A stretch of 64,000 nt of DNA. Source: Ureibacillus sp. FSL W7-1570. GTDB lineage: Bacteria; Bacillota; Bacilli; Bacillales_A; Planococcaceae. The position numbers were made by a program, and so were the translations under genes. This document shows positions 9,871 to 18,095 of this stretch, one piece after another. The stretch lies in NCBI RefSeq assembly GCF_038593265.1, contig NZ_CP151979.1, positions 2,487,001 through 2,551,000 of the forward strand, in the 5' to 3' direction. Below the pieces are notes generated by a model. It had not been told where the DNA came from, made no database searches, and was given only the letters and a program-made list of their open reading frames with translations. The stretch's first letter is position 1, and each line of letters starts with the position of its first letter.

Positions 9871-10494
9871 ATGAGCACAGTATTACAAGCGGAAAAACGT
9901 AAGACTGGTGTGCGTTCAGAGTTAGCCCAACTTAGAAAAGGAGGAAGAATACCTGCCGTTATCTACGGCTACAATATCGAAAATACTCCGATTTCAGTCG
10001 ATTATAAAGAAATCGCGAAAGAAGTGCAAAAAAGGGGAAAAACGGGTATTTTCGATTTGGATGTGGAAGGAAAAAGAGTAAAAGCACTGATTCATGAAGT
10101 GCAAAGAGATTCGTTAAAAGGAGAAGTTTTGCACATCGATTTTTTTTCCGTCAACATGGATGAAGAAGTGGAAGTGGATGTTCCAATCCATGCAGTCGGT
10201 GAATCCATTGGTGTGAAAGAAGGAGGCGTATTGACGCAAATATTAAATACGCTAAGAATCAAAGTGAAGCCGGCTGAGATTCCGGAAAAAATCGACATTG
10301 ATATTTCTACATTAGGCATTGGAGATACATTGTTTGTAAGTGATATTCGGGAGAGAGTCGATTATAAAATTTTGGAAGGCGATGATGTGACAATCTTTAC
10401 CGTCACTGCACCGGCAACTGCCCGTGATGCCGGACAAGGCGATAATGATAATCAAGATATCAAAGCGACAGAAGCGCCTCAATCTCAAGCATGA
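9871..10494 (+). CDS. ctc: 50S ribosomal protein L25/general stress protein Ctc
   Basis: Ctc/L25 binds 5S rRNA in the large subunit. The 207-aa protein has the L25 N-terminal domain (VLQAEKRKTGVRSELAQLRKGGRIPAVIYG) and the TL5-type C-terminal beta domain, followed by an acidic Gln-rich tail. ATG 9871 is set by AAGGAGGG at 9854-9861; the frame open upstream from 9832 would include the binding site. It is monocistronic, between the prs and ctc terminators. Confidence 0.95.
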   Translation: MSTVLQAEKRKTGVRSELAQLRKGGRIPAVIYGYNIENTPISVDYKEIAKEVQKRGKTGIFDLDVEGKRVKALIHEVQRDSLKGEVLHIDFFSVNMDEEVEVDVPIHAVGESIGVKEGGVLTQILNTLRIKVKPAEIPEKIDIDISTLGIGDTLFVSDIRERVDYKILEGDDVTIFTVTAPATARDAGQGDNDNQDIKATEAPQSQA

Positions 10495-10501
10495 GCCCAT
10501 T

Positions 10502-10541
10502 GGGTTGTCTGAGCGGTTTTCAGCTTGGACAACCCTTTTTT
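10502..10541 (+). terminator. Intrinsic terminator after ctc
   Basis: An 8-bp GC-rich outer stem (10502-10509 with 10528-10535), structured loop, six T. Confidence 0.85.
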
Positions 10542-10650
10542 ATGTTCAATGATCGACGGTTGCGTTCAGGTGCATTTCTTTTAAGTAGGAACTTTCTGAT
10601 ATTATGTGATAAAATAAGCAACGATTAGATATAATAAAAGGAATGGTTTC

Positions 10651-11208
10651 ATGAAACTGATTGTTGGTTTAGGAAATCCGGGAAAACAGTATGAACGGAC
10701 GCGGCATAATATCGGATTCATGTGCGTGGATGCATTGGCAAATAAATGGAATGCAACTTTAAGTGAAACAAAATTCAACGGCATGTATGCCATTGTCCAT
10801 CGTCCCGAAGGAAAAGTCATGCTGTTAAAACCTCTCACGTATATGAATTTATCGGGTGAATGCGTCCGTCCGATCATTGATTACTTTGATATAGATATTG
10901 ATGAAATCGTTGTCATCTATGACGATTTGGATTTGGAAACCGGAAAACTCCGATTGCGGCAAAAGGGGAGTGCCGGCGGGCATAATGGAATGAAGTCGCT
11001 GATCCAGCATCTTGGAACGCAAGATTTTAAACGGATTCGTGTTGGGATCAACCGTCCCCCGGCTGGCATGAAAGTGCCCGACTACGTGCTGTCCAAATTT
11101 TCGAAGGAAGAAGAACCGGTCATCGAGCAAGCGATTGAGAAAGTGGTTCAAGCTTGTGAAGCATGGCTGTCAAAGAAATTTATCGATGTAATGAACGAGT
11201 ATAATTAA
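10651..11208 (+). CDS. pth: Peptidyl-tRNA hydrolase
   Basis: Pth releases peptides from peptidyl-tRNAs that drop off the ribosome. The 185-aa protein has the usual length and catalytic residues: Asn in [16 protein letters not shown], His in RHNIGF and Asp in [27 protein letters not shown] is the conserved loop. AAAGGA is upstream of ATG 10651. A TATAAT at 10630-10635 lies so close to the start that it is doubtful as the promoter. Confidence 0.97.
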   Translation: MKLIVGLGNPGKQYERTRHNIGFMCVDALANKWNATLSETKFNGMYAIVHRPEGKVMLLKPLTYMNLSGECVRPIIDYFDIDIDEIVVIYDDLDLETGKLRLRQKGSAGGHNGMKSLIQHLGTQDFKRIRVGINRPPAGMKVPDYVLSKFSKEEEPVIEQAIEKVVQACEAWLSKKFIDVMNEYN

Positions 11209-11297
11209 ATCGTTTTATTGCTGAATTAATGAAGTGCATAATTGATTATGGAACAGTCTATACTTGGAATATACCCAGCTTTCAAAGGAGGTCCAGT

Positions 11298-11525
11298 ATG
11301 ACTGTTCGTTACCGTTGTAGATATTGTAATACAGAATTGGGCACTTTACCTTTTAACGAAGAAGAAACAATCCGCAAGATTCATTTATTTGAAGTTGGAG
11401 AAATCGAAGAGTTTATTGAGAAAGATGAACTTGGAGTAACGACAATACACTGTATTTGTGAACATTGCGAAGAATCGTTACGTCAGTTTCCTGATTACTA
11501 CGCTTTAAATAAATGGATTCAATAA
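11298..11525 (+). CDS. fin: Fin, anti-SigF factor
   Basis: Fin (YabK) is made in the forespore and inhibits SigF to help the switch to SigG. The 75-aa protein carries two Cys pairs, CRYC at the N-terminus and CEHC near residue 55, the zinc-ribbon pattern of the family, and sits between pth and mfd as in B. subtilis. ATG 11298 follows AAAGGAGGT; the extended frame to 11229 has no binding site. A GCATA at 11236-11240 could be part of a forespore -35, but no good -10 was found. Confidence 0.9.
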   Translation: MTVRYRCRYCNTELGTLPFNEEETIRKIHLFEVGEIEEFIEKDELGVTTIHCICEHCEESLRQFPDYYALNKWIQ

Positions 11526-11535
11526 ATGAAAACAC

Positions 11536-11563
11536 GCTTTGGGCTCTTCAGTCCAAGGCTTTT
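11536..11563 (+). terminator. Weak possible terminator after fin
   Basis: A 7-bp stem (11536-11542 with 11553-11559, one wobble) followed by only four T. Confidence 0.35.
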
Positions 11564-11659
11564 CCAGTATTTAGAATTTTTAGTAGTGAGCGGCATGTTT
11601 TCATTGATTCATAGAATGGATTACATAAGCGAGCGCCTTGATGAAAGGAGGATCACTTC

Positions 11660-14600
11660 ATGAGAGGAATTACTCAATTATTCTCTCAAGAAAAACATAT
11701 AAACAAGTTGATCAATGACTTGAAAGAGCCAAAAGAGAAATCCCATTTGATTACGGGATTGACGGGAAGCGCGCGCGCCGTATTGATTAACTCCCTCTTC
11801 AGAGAATTAAATCGGCCTTTATATATTATTTCCCCCAATTTATTGCAGGCACAAAAGCTGGTGGATGATTTAACATCCCTTGTGGGAGAGGAAAAAGTGC
11901 ATTATTATCCGGCGGATGAATTCATTGCCGCGGACATGACAATCGCATCTCCTGAGCTGAGAGCAGGGCGGATATCCACATTGGATCATTTAGCGAGAGA
12001 AGAAGCGGCGGTATATGTCATTCCGATTGCCGGAATGAGAAAATATATGACACCTGTGGCACAATGGAAACAAAATCTTTTGGAAGTACATGTCGGACAA
12101 GAAATGGATATAGACCACTGGCTTTCGAAGTTGGTAGAGATGGGTTATACACGAAGCCAAATGGTCACAACACCAGGTGAGTTTGCATTGCGTGGAGGAA
12201 TACTTGATATCTATCCACCATATGCAGAGTCACCATTTCGTATTGAACTTTTTGATACGGAAGTGGATTCCATCCGTGAGTTTTCCGCAGATGATCAACG
12301 CTCCATTAAAAAATTGGAGTCATGCCGGATCCTGCCAGCCATAGAGCTCCTGCTCACCATGGAACAGCGCGTCCAACTGGCTGAACGGCTTGAAAAAGCG
12401 CTTGCCAAAAGCATTAAAAAGGTCAAAAAACAGGAAGTGCAAGAAGCGTTATATGAAAATATCCAGTACGACATTGAAATGTTGAAACAGGGGAATCTGC
12501 CTAACCATGTTACGAAGTATGGATCCTTATTATACGAAAAACCGGCATTTTTAGGAGATTATTTTTCGGAAGACGGCCTGATTCTATTCGATGAACTGGG
12601 ACGGATCCAAGAGGTTTCCGAAGCTTGGGAACGGGAAGAGGAAGAGTGGTTCATTTCATTAATTGAAGAAGGAAAAATGGTGCATGACGTCCACCCTTCC
12701 TATTCCTTAAAAGAAATCTTGTCCATGTTGGATCTTCCGAAAATTTACTTCAATTTATTTACACGTACTTTCTCCGGCATTCGCTTTGACCAAACAACGA
12801 ACTTTTCATGTAAACCGATGCAGCAATTCCATGGGCAAATTTCCCTTTTGCAAAATGAAGTTGAGCGTTGGAAGAAAGAAAAGTTCACCGTGTTGATTGT
12901 AGCGGATGGGGAACAGCGTTTAGAAAAGATAAAAAATATGTTGGAAGATTACAAGATTGATGTGACGATCGGGCTGCCGAACGGAGAAGGAATTTTCCTG
13001 GTGGATGGCCAGCTGACCGCCGGCTTTGAATTTCCTTTGCAACGGATTGCCGTTGTGACGGATGATGAATTATTCAAACAACAAACAAAGCGGAAAAAAC
13101 CCCGGCCTCAGAAAATGACCAATGCGGAAAGAATTAAAAGTTATACGGAAATCAAACCGGGAGACTATGTGGTCCATGTGCATCACGGAATCGGGAAATA
13201 TGTGGGCATTCAAACCCTTGAAGTGAACGGCACCCACAAAGACTACCTCCATATCCGCTACCGCGGTGATGACAAATTATTTGTTCCTGTCGATCAAATT
13301 GATTTAGTCCAAAAATATGTTTCATCGGAAGGAAAGGAACCAAAACTCCACAAGCTGGGCGGTACGGAATGGAAAAAAGCGAAGGCAAAAGTGTCATCCG
13401 CTGTTAAGGATATTGCGGAAGAACTCATTAAACTTTATGCAAAACGGGAAGCGGAAAAAGGATATGCCTTTTCTCCGGATACAGATGAGCAGCGGGAATT
13501 CGAAAATGCTTTCCCGTATGAAGAAACGGAAGACCAGCTTCGCACCATTATGGAAGTTAAACGGGATATGGAACGGGAACGGCCAATGGACCGGCTTGTT
13601 TGCGGAGATGTGGGATACGGGAAAACGGAAGTGGCCATCCGTGCAGCTTTCAAAGCGATTATGGATGGCAAACAAGTGGCCTTTCTCGTGCCGACGACGA
13701 TATTGGCACAACAACACTATGAAACCATTAGCGCAAGATTTGAGGATTATGCCATTAATGTCGGTTTACTGAGCCGTTTCCGCACGAGAAAAGAACAGGC
13801 GGAAACGATAAAAGGATTGAAAGATGGGACAGTGGATATCGTCATTGGCACACACCGCCTTCTTTCGAAAGATGTGGCCTTCAAAGATTTGGGATTATTG
13901 ATTGTGGATGAGGAGCAACGTTTTGGCGTGGCTCATAAAGAGAAAATTAAACAGTTGAAAACGAACGTGGATGTGTTGACACTGACAGCGACACCGATTC
14001 CAAGAACCCTTCATATGTCGATGGTGGGTGTGAGAGATCTTTCGGTTATTGAAACGCCTCCGCAAAACCGTTTCCCTGTTCAAACATATGTGATGGAATA
14101 TAGTCCAGCCTTGGTTCGGGAAGCCATCGAGCGGGAAATGGCGCGGGGAGGTCAAACATTTTATCTATATAACCGTGTGGAAGATATGACGAAAAAAGTC
14201 GAGGAAATTCAGACGCTCGTGCCGGAAGCCCGGGTGGCATACGCCCATGGCAAGATGACTGAAACGCAACTGGAATCCGTCATTCTCAGCTTTTTAAATG
14301 GCGAATTTGATGTACTTGTGACAACGACCATTATTGAAACCGGCGTGGATATGCCGAATGTTAATACGTTAATCGTTCATGATGCTGATAAAATGGGACT
14401 TTCCCAGCTTTATCAGCTGCGCGGCCGCGTCGGAAGATCCAACAGGGTCGCATACGCTTATTTCATGTATCAGCGGGATAAAGTATTAACGGAAGTTGCG
14501 GAACAACGCCTTCAAGCGATCAAAGAATTTACGGAATTAGGTTCCGGTTTTAAAATTGCCATGCGCGATTTGTCCATTCGTGGTGCAGGCAATCTGCTCG

Positions 14601-15193
14601 GGGCTCAACAGCACGGCTTCATCGATACGGTGGGATTTGATTTATACTCACAATTATTGGAAGAAGCCATTGTGGAACTGAAAGGCGAAAAACGGGAAGA
14701 GAAGGAAGAAGTGGAAATCATCCTTCATGTAGATGCCTACATTCCGGATCAATATATTCCGGATGGCTACCAAAAAATTCAAATGTATAAACGGATCAAA
14801 GCGATGGAAAATCCGGAAGATTATCATGAAATCCTCGAAGAATTGCACGACCGGTTCGGCGATTTGCCTCCTGAAACCGAAAGACTGTTGCGCATCGCAA
14901 GAATCAAGGCGTGGGCAGGCAAAGCGGGCATTGTTTCCATTAAAGAAAAACAAAAAATCATTTCCATCGTCTTTTCTGAAGAGGGGACTAAAAATGTCGA
15001 TGGTTCCGTCGTAGTCGCTGAAACAATGAAATTTGAAAAAGCGGTCGGTTTCAGCATGGATGGACCTATTTTGACCGTGACGATTGATGAGAAAAAATGT
15101 GGGAAATATAATCCGCTGGACGTATTGGAACAAGTCGCTGAAATAATTTATAAGGCAAGGAAGAATAATGTAGTGGAACAAGAAGCAAAATAA
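11660..15193 (+). CDS. mfd: Transcription-repair coupling factor Mfd
   Basis: Mfd removes stalled RNA polymerase and recruits UvrA for nucleotide excision repair. At 1177 aa it is full length. UvrB-homology modules fill the first third, a CarD-like RNA polymerase interaction domain starts near 495 (IKPGDYVVHVHHGIGKYVGI), and a RecG-like motor follows with Walker A GDVGYGKT at 649-656 and the DEEQ box at 750-753. Helicase motif VI lies in QLRGRVGRS, and a C-terminal TRCF domain ends the protein. GAAAGGAGG precedes ATG 11660. Confidence 0.98.
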   Translation: MRGITQLFSQEKHINKLINDLKEPKEKSHLITGLTGSARAVLINSLFRELNRPLYIISPNLLQAQKLVDDLTSLVGEEKVHYYPADEFIAADMTIASPELRAGRISTLDHLAREEAAVYVIPIAGMRKYMTPVAQWKQNLLEVHVGQEMDIDHWLSKLVEMGYTRSQMVTTPGEFALRGGILDIYPPYAESPFRIELFDTEVDSIREFSADDQRSIKKLESCRILPAIELLLTMEQRVQLAERLEKALAKSIKKVKKQEVQEALYENIQYDIEMLKQGNLPNHVTKYGSLLYEKPAFLGDYFSEDGLILFDELGRIQEVSEAWEREEEEWFISLIEEGKMVHDVHPSYSLKEILSMLDLPKIYFNLFTRTFSGIRFDQTTNFSCKPMQQFHGQISLLQNEVERWKKEKFTVLIVADGEQRLEKIKNMLEDYKIDVTIGLPNGEGIFLVDGQLTAGFEFPLQRIAVVTDDELFKQQTKRKKPRPQKMTNAERIKSYTEIKPGDYVVHVHHGIGKYVGIQTLEVNGTHKDYLHIRYRGDDKLFVPVDQIDLVQKYVSSEGKEPKLHKLGGTEWKKAKAKVSSAVKDIAEELIKLYAKREAEKGYAFSPDTDEQREFENAFPYEETEDQLRTIMEVKRDMERERPMDRLVCGDVGYGKTEVAIRAAFKAIMDGKQVAFLVPTTILAQQHYETISARFEDYAINVGLLSRFRTRKEQAETIKGLKDGTVDIVIGTHRLLSKDVAFKDLGLLIVDEEQRFGVAHKEKIKQLKTNVDVLTLTATPIPRTLHMSMVGVRDLSVIETPPQNRFPVQTYVMEYSPALVREAIEREMARGGQTFYLYNRVEDMTKKVEEIQTLVPEARVAYAHGKMTETQLESVILSFLNGEFDVLVTTTIIETGVDMPNVNTLIVHDADKMGLSQLYQLRGRVGRSNRVAYAYFMYQRDKVLTEVAEQRLQAIKEFTELGSGFKIAMRDLSIRGAGNLLGAQQHGFIDTVGFDLYSQLLEEAIVELKGEKREEKEEVEIILHVDAYIPDQYIPDGYQKIQMYKRIKAMENPEDYHEILEELHDRFGDLPPETERLLRIARIKAWAGKAGIVSIKEKQKIISIVFSEEGTKNVDGSVVVAETMKFEKAVGFSMDGPILTVTIDEKKCGKYNPLDVLEQVAEIIYKARKNNVVEQEAK

Positions 15194-15197
15194 TACT

Positions 15198-15237
15198 GTA
15201 AACAATGACCCAAATTTGATTGGGTCATTTTGTTTAC
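15198..15237 (+). terminator. Terminator hairpin after mfd
   Basis: A 9-bp inner stem (about 15204-15212 with 15221-15228), extended by an outer GTAAAC/GTTTAC pairing, with a short T run between. Confidence 0.75.
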
Positions 15238-15365
15238 CAAAAGTTTTAGATTGATTTTGTTTTTCACTAAATTGTTATATTTTTAAAATTTTTGGGGCAT
15301 ATTAATTTTACAAATTTTTGACGAATTAAAAACATTTCACACAAAATCCTCCCCATGCATTTTTT

Positions 15366-15396
15366 GCATACTTTGCCTAAAGAGTAAACATACTAT
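15366..15396 (+). promoter_or_regulatory. SigG promoter of spoVT
   Basis: TGCATA at 15366-15371, 18-bp spacer, CATACTA at 15390-15396, a good match to the SigG consensus. B. subtilis spoVT is SigG dependent. The 15240-15360 stretch before it is A/T-rich with nothing else recognised. Confidence 0.75.
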
Positions 15397-15435
15397 CTGT
15401 GAAATAAAACGAATTCAGAAAGCGAGGCAGCAAAG

Positions 15436-15972
15436 ATGAAAGCAACAGGAATAGTACGTCGTATCGATGATTTAGGTCGTGTTGTAATCCCGAAAGAAAT
15501 TCGCAGAACCATGCGAATTCGAGAAGGAGATCCTTTGGAAATCTATACGGATCGCGAAGGAGAAGTTATCCTAAAAAAATATTCCCCGATTAATGATTTA
15601 GGCGAGTTTGCAAAAGAATATGTTGAATCCTTGTATGAAACGATAGGGACACCTGCGTTGATCAGCGACCGTGATGAAATGATTGCTGTGGCAGGTTTAT
15701 CGAAGAAGGATTACACAAATCGTCGCCTGTCAAGTTTTGCAGAGGATTTCATGAAACAACGTTCTGTCGTATTGGAAAAGAATGAAACGACGATTGAATT
15801 GGTGCCAGGACAATTTGAACAAGTCAAATCCTATTGTGTTGCACCAATTGTTGCAAACGGTGACACAATTGGGGCGGTATATTTGCTTTCGAAAGTGCAC
15901 TTTTTAAGCGAAGTAGAACAAAAAGCGGCGGAAACGGCGGCTCACTTCTTAGGAAAGCAAATGGAAAACTAA
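15436..15972 (+). CDS. spoVT: Stage V sporulation regulator SpoVT
   Basis: SpoVT modulates SigG-dependent genes in the forespore. The 178-aa protein starts with the AbrB-type swapped-hairpin DNA-binding domain (MKATGIVRRIDDLGRVVIPKEIRRTMRIREGD) and continues with a GAF-like regulatory domain (about 56-178). GCGAGG upstream fits ATG 15436. An insertion sequence begins 11 bp after its stop, so its native terminator is probably displaced; none is seen before the element. Confidence 0.96.
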   Translation: MKATGIVRRIDDLGRVVIPKEIRRTMRIREGDPLEIYTDREGEVILKKYSPINDLGEFAKEYVESLYETIGTPALISDRDEMIAVAGLSKKDYTNRRLSSFAEDFMKQRSVVLEKNETTIELVPGQFEQVKSYCVAPIVANGDTIGAVYLLSKVHFLSEVEQKAAETAAHFLGKQMEN

Positions 15973-15983
15973 ATCAGTTTGAA

Positions 15984-16001
15984 GGGGCTGTCCGAAAAGT
16001 C
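15984..16001 (+). repeat. Left terminal inverted repeat of the IS
   Basis: GGGGCTGTCCGAAAAGTC, pairing with the right end at 17858-17875. The repeat also forms part of a hairpin (15992-16019) followed by a T-rich run at 16025-16032, which could act as a terminator for incoming spoVT transcripts. Confidence 0.7.
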
Positions 16002-16051
16002 GATTGAATCGACCTTCGGCTCAGCCTTTTTTCTGTTTTTAGGGTACAAAA

Positions 16052-16111
16052 AAATCGTCCTTTTTTATAGAATGAAATTGACCAAAAAACATTCCATAGA
16101 AAGGACGATTT
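16052..16111 (+). promoter_or_regulatory. Inverted repeat sequestering the transposase binding site
   Basis: Arms 16052-16074 and 16090-16111 are nearly perfectly complementary around a 15-nt loop. The right arm contains the AAGGA binding site of the transposase. Transcripts entering from outside would fold here and block translation, a known IS control strategy; applying it here is inference. Confidence 0.6.
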
Positions 16112-16114
16112 CTT

Positions 16115-17923
16115 ATGAATAATCAAATGACTATTCAAGAAAATTATAACACGCAATTAGAAATGACTCTAGAGGGTATTCAAAAAATAGAGGTTCAAAA
16201 GAATAAGAAACGCAAAAAACTAGTTTTCCAACCTTATTGCAATCGTCAAGTCATGAGCATTTTAGATATCGAAATGTATATTCCTGAAAATCATGTCGCC
16301 CGTTTAGTGGATGAAATGGTGGAATCGATTCCGGATGAAGTGTTGTATACTCATTATGTTGGTGGGGGTCGTGCACCCTATCACCCTAAAATGTTATTGA
16401 AAGTGATTTTATATGCGTACACTCAAAACGTTTATTCAAGTCGGAAAATGGCGCAAATGGTGAAAGAAAATCTTCCGATGATGTGGTTGGCGGGATTGCA
16501 AACCCCTGACCATCGCACAATAAATGATTTTCGTAGTGTTCGTATGTCAAACATGATGGATTCTGTATTTGAACAATTTGTCCTTCAACTAGTAGAACAA
16601 GGATTTATCGACCTCGACCATATTTTTGTGGATGGTACGAAAATAGAAGCGAATGCCAACAAATATACGTTTGTATGGCGAAAATCCGTAGAAAAATATG
16701 ATCAGAAACTACGAGCCAAAATTCAATCGTTTCTACAAGAAGCGCACCAAATCGCCTTGGAGGAATTAAAAGAAGAACAATTAGAAGAAGAATTAGAAAA
16801 ATCATCGGCACAACTTTCTGAGAGAATAGAAGCTTTGGAAAAAGATTATAAACAGGAAGAAGACAAAGAAAGAAAAAAAGAACTTCGCTCTAAAAAATCC
16901 CAACTCACCAAACAACTGAAAACGATTCAAACGGATTATCTTCCACGATTACGAAAATACAAAGTACAAAAACAGATTCTAGGTGAACGAAATAGCTACT
17001 CGAAAACCGACCATGAGGCCACTTTTATGCGAATGAAAGAGGACCATATGAAAAACGGCCAACTCAAGGCGGGTTATAATGTTCAACTCGCCACACAACA
17101 TCAATTTATCGTGGGATTTGAAATTTATCAAAATCCAGGAGATACTCGCTGTTTCCAACCATTTATGGAAAAGTTATTGGAATCGATACCGAAGGAAAAG
17201 AAACTCAAGTATGTCATTGCCGATGCAGGATATGCGAGTGAAGAAAACTATTTATATGCGATTGGCGAAGAAAAAGAACCTCGTTTTGAATTATTAGCCC
17301 CATACCAAACCTATTTGAAGGAACAAAGTAAAAAGTTTAAAAAGGATTTATCAAAAGTACAAAACTGGAAATACATCGAAGAAGACGATTGCTTTATCTG
17401 TCCGAACAATCGGAAAGTCGTATTCAAGTATTATCAAAAAAGAAAAAATGCATCTGGATACATACAAGATTTGAAAGTGTACGAGTGTGAAGATTGTACG
17501 GATTGCCCGTTGAAGAATGGGTGTACGAAAGCCAAAGGAAATCGTCGAGTATATTGGAACACGATTTATGAAGAAATGAAAGCGAAAGCCAAAGCAGCTC
17601 TTGGTGACGAACAAAAGGCAGCTCTTTATGCGAAGCGTAAAGTGGATGTCGAAAGTGTGTTCGGGAACATCAAGGGCAATTTGCGTTTCACTCGATTTCT
17701 GTTACGGGGGCTTCATAAAGTCCGAACAGAATTCGGGATTGTGGCAATGGCCCACAACATACTGAAATGGGCCGCAAATTCCCAAACCAATTTCAAAAAT
17801 AAGGAAACAGAGCGAATGGAAAAACTCATTGTTTTCTCCATTCGCTCTGTTTTTATGGACTTTTTAGACAAGCCCTTTTCTTTATTTAGGAAGACCGGCT
17901 CAATGGCTCAATTGGACGAATGA
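16115..17923 (+). CDS. IS1182-family DDE transposase
   Basis: A 602-aa transposase. The N-terminal part (about 30-130) is the DUF772-type domain (VARLVDEMVESIP, APYHPKMLLKVILYAYTQNVYSSRKMAQ). Likely DDE residues lie in DHIFVDGTKIEANANKY, YVIADAGYASEENY and KRKVDVESVFGNIKGNLRFTRF. A coiled-coil insertion (about 210-275) and a four-Cys cluster (CEDCTDCPLKNGC) lie between. The reading frame runs through a terminator-like hairpin and the right inverted repeat, so the last 16 or so residues come from flanking DNA. Probably active or recently active, as it has no frameshift. Confidence 0.93.
   Translation: MNNQMTIQENYNTQLEMTLEGIQKIEVQKNKKRKKLVFQPYCNRQVMSILDIEMYIPENHVARLVDEMVESIPDEVLYTHYVGGGRAPYHPKMLLKVILYAYTQNVYSSRKMAQMVKENLPMMWLAGLQTPDHRTINDFRSVRMSNMMDSVFEQFVLQLVEQGFIDLDHIFVDGTKIEANANKYTFVWRKSVEKYDQKLRAKIQSFLQEAHQIALEELKEEQLEEELEKSSAQLSERIEALEKDYKQEEDKERKKELRSKKSQLTKQLKTIQTDYLPRLRKYKVQKQILGERNSYSKTDHEATFMRMKEDHMKNGQLKAGYNVQLATQHQFIVGFEIYQNPGDTRCFQPFMEKLLESIPKEKKLKYVIADAGYASEENYLYAIGEEKEPRFELLAPYQTYLKEQSKKFKKDLSKVQNWKYIEEDDCFICPNNRKVVFKYYQKRKNASGYIQDLKVYECEDCTDCPLKNGCTKAKGNRRVYWNTIYEEMKAKAKAALGDEQKAALYAKRKVDVESVFGNIKGNLRFTRFLLRGLHKVRTEFGIVAMAHNILKWAANSQTNFKNKETERMEKLIVFSIRSVFMDFLDKPFSLFRKTGSMAQLDE
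17807..17855 (+). terminator. Terminator-like hairpin inside the 3' end of the transposase frame
   Basis: A stem of about 19 bp with one bulge (17807-17825 with 17831-17850) and a T run. It lies about 70 bp before the stop codon. Confidence 0.65.
17858..17875 (-). repeat. Right terminal inverted repeat of the IS
   Basis: Reverse complement reads GGGCTTGTCTAAAAAGTC, matching the left repeat with one extra base and two substitutions. The transposase frame reads through it. Confidence 0.65.
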
Positions 17924-18095
17924 AAATGGAGGCATAGTAAATGAAGATGATTTGCGGTACTATGTTTTGGGAAATCCGATTTGATGGAAACCCGCGGGAA
18001 TTTTTCCATTATCGTGGCATAGGAAAGTTCATTTTTTTATTTCAATGACTCTTTGGTATACTTTCTAGTATGTAGAAAGGATAGAGAATATAGGT

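Larger units (their letters stand above)
15984..17875 (+). mobile_element. IS1182-family insertion sequence
   Basis: An element of about 1.89 kb between spoVT and yabM. Its ends are imperfect inverted repeats of about 18 bp (15984-16001 and 17858-17875, one gap and a few mismatches); the left end begins with GGGGCTGTCC, typical of the IS1182 group. It encodes one full-length transposase. No clear target duplication is visible. The family name rests on transposase features, not a database match. Confidence 0.8.

Noticed and set aside
15973-17890. Target-site duplication of the IS
   Set aside because: The flanks (left ...CAGTTTGAA, right TTTTCTTTA...) show no convincing direct repeat, so none is reported.
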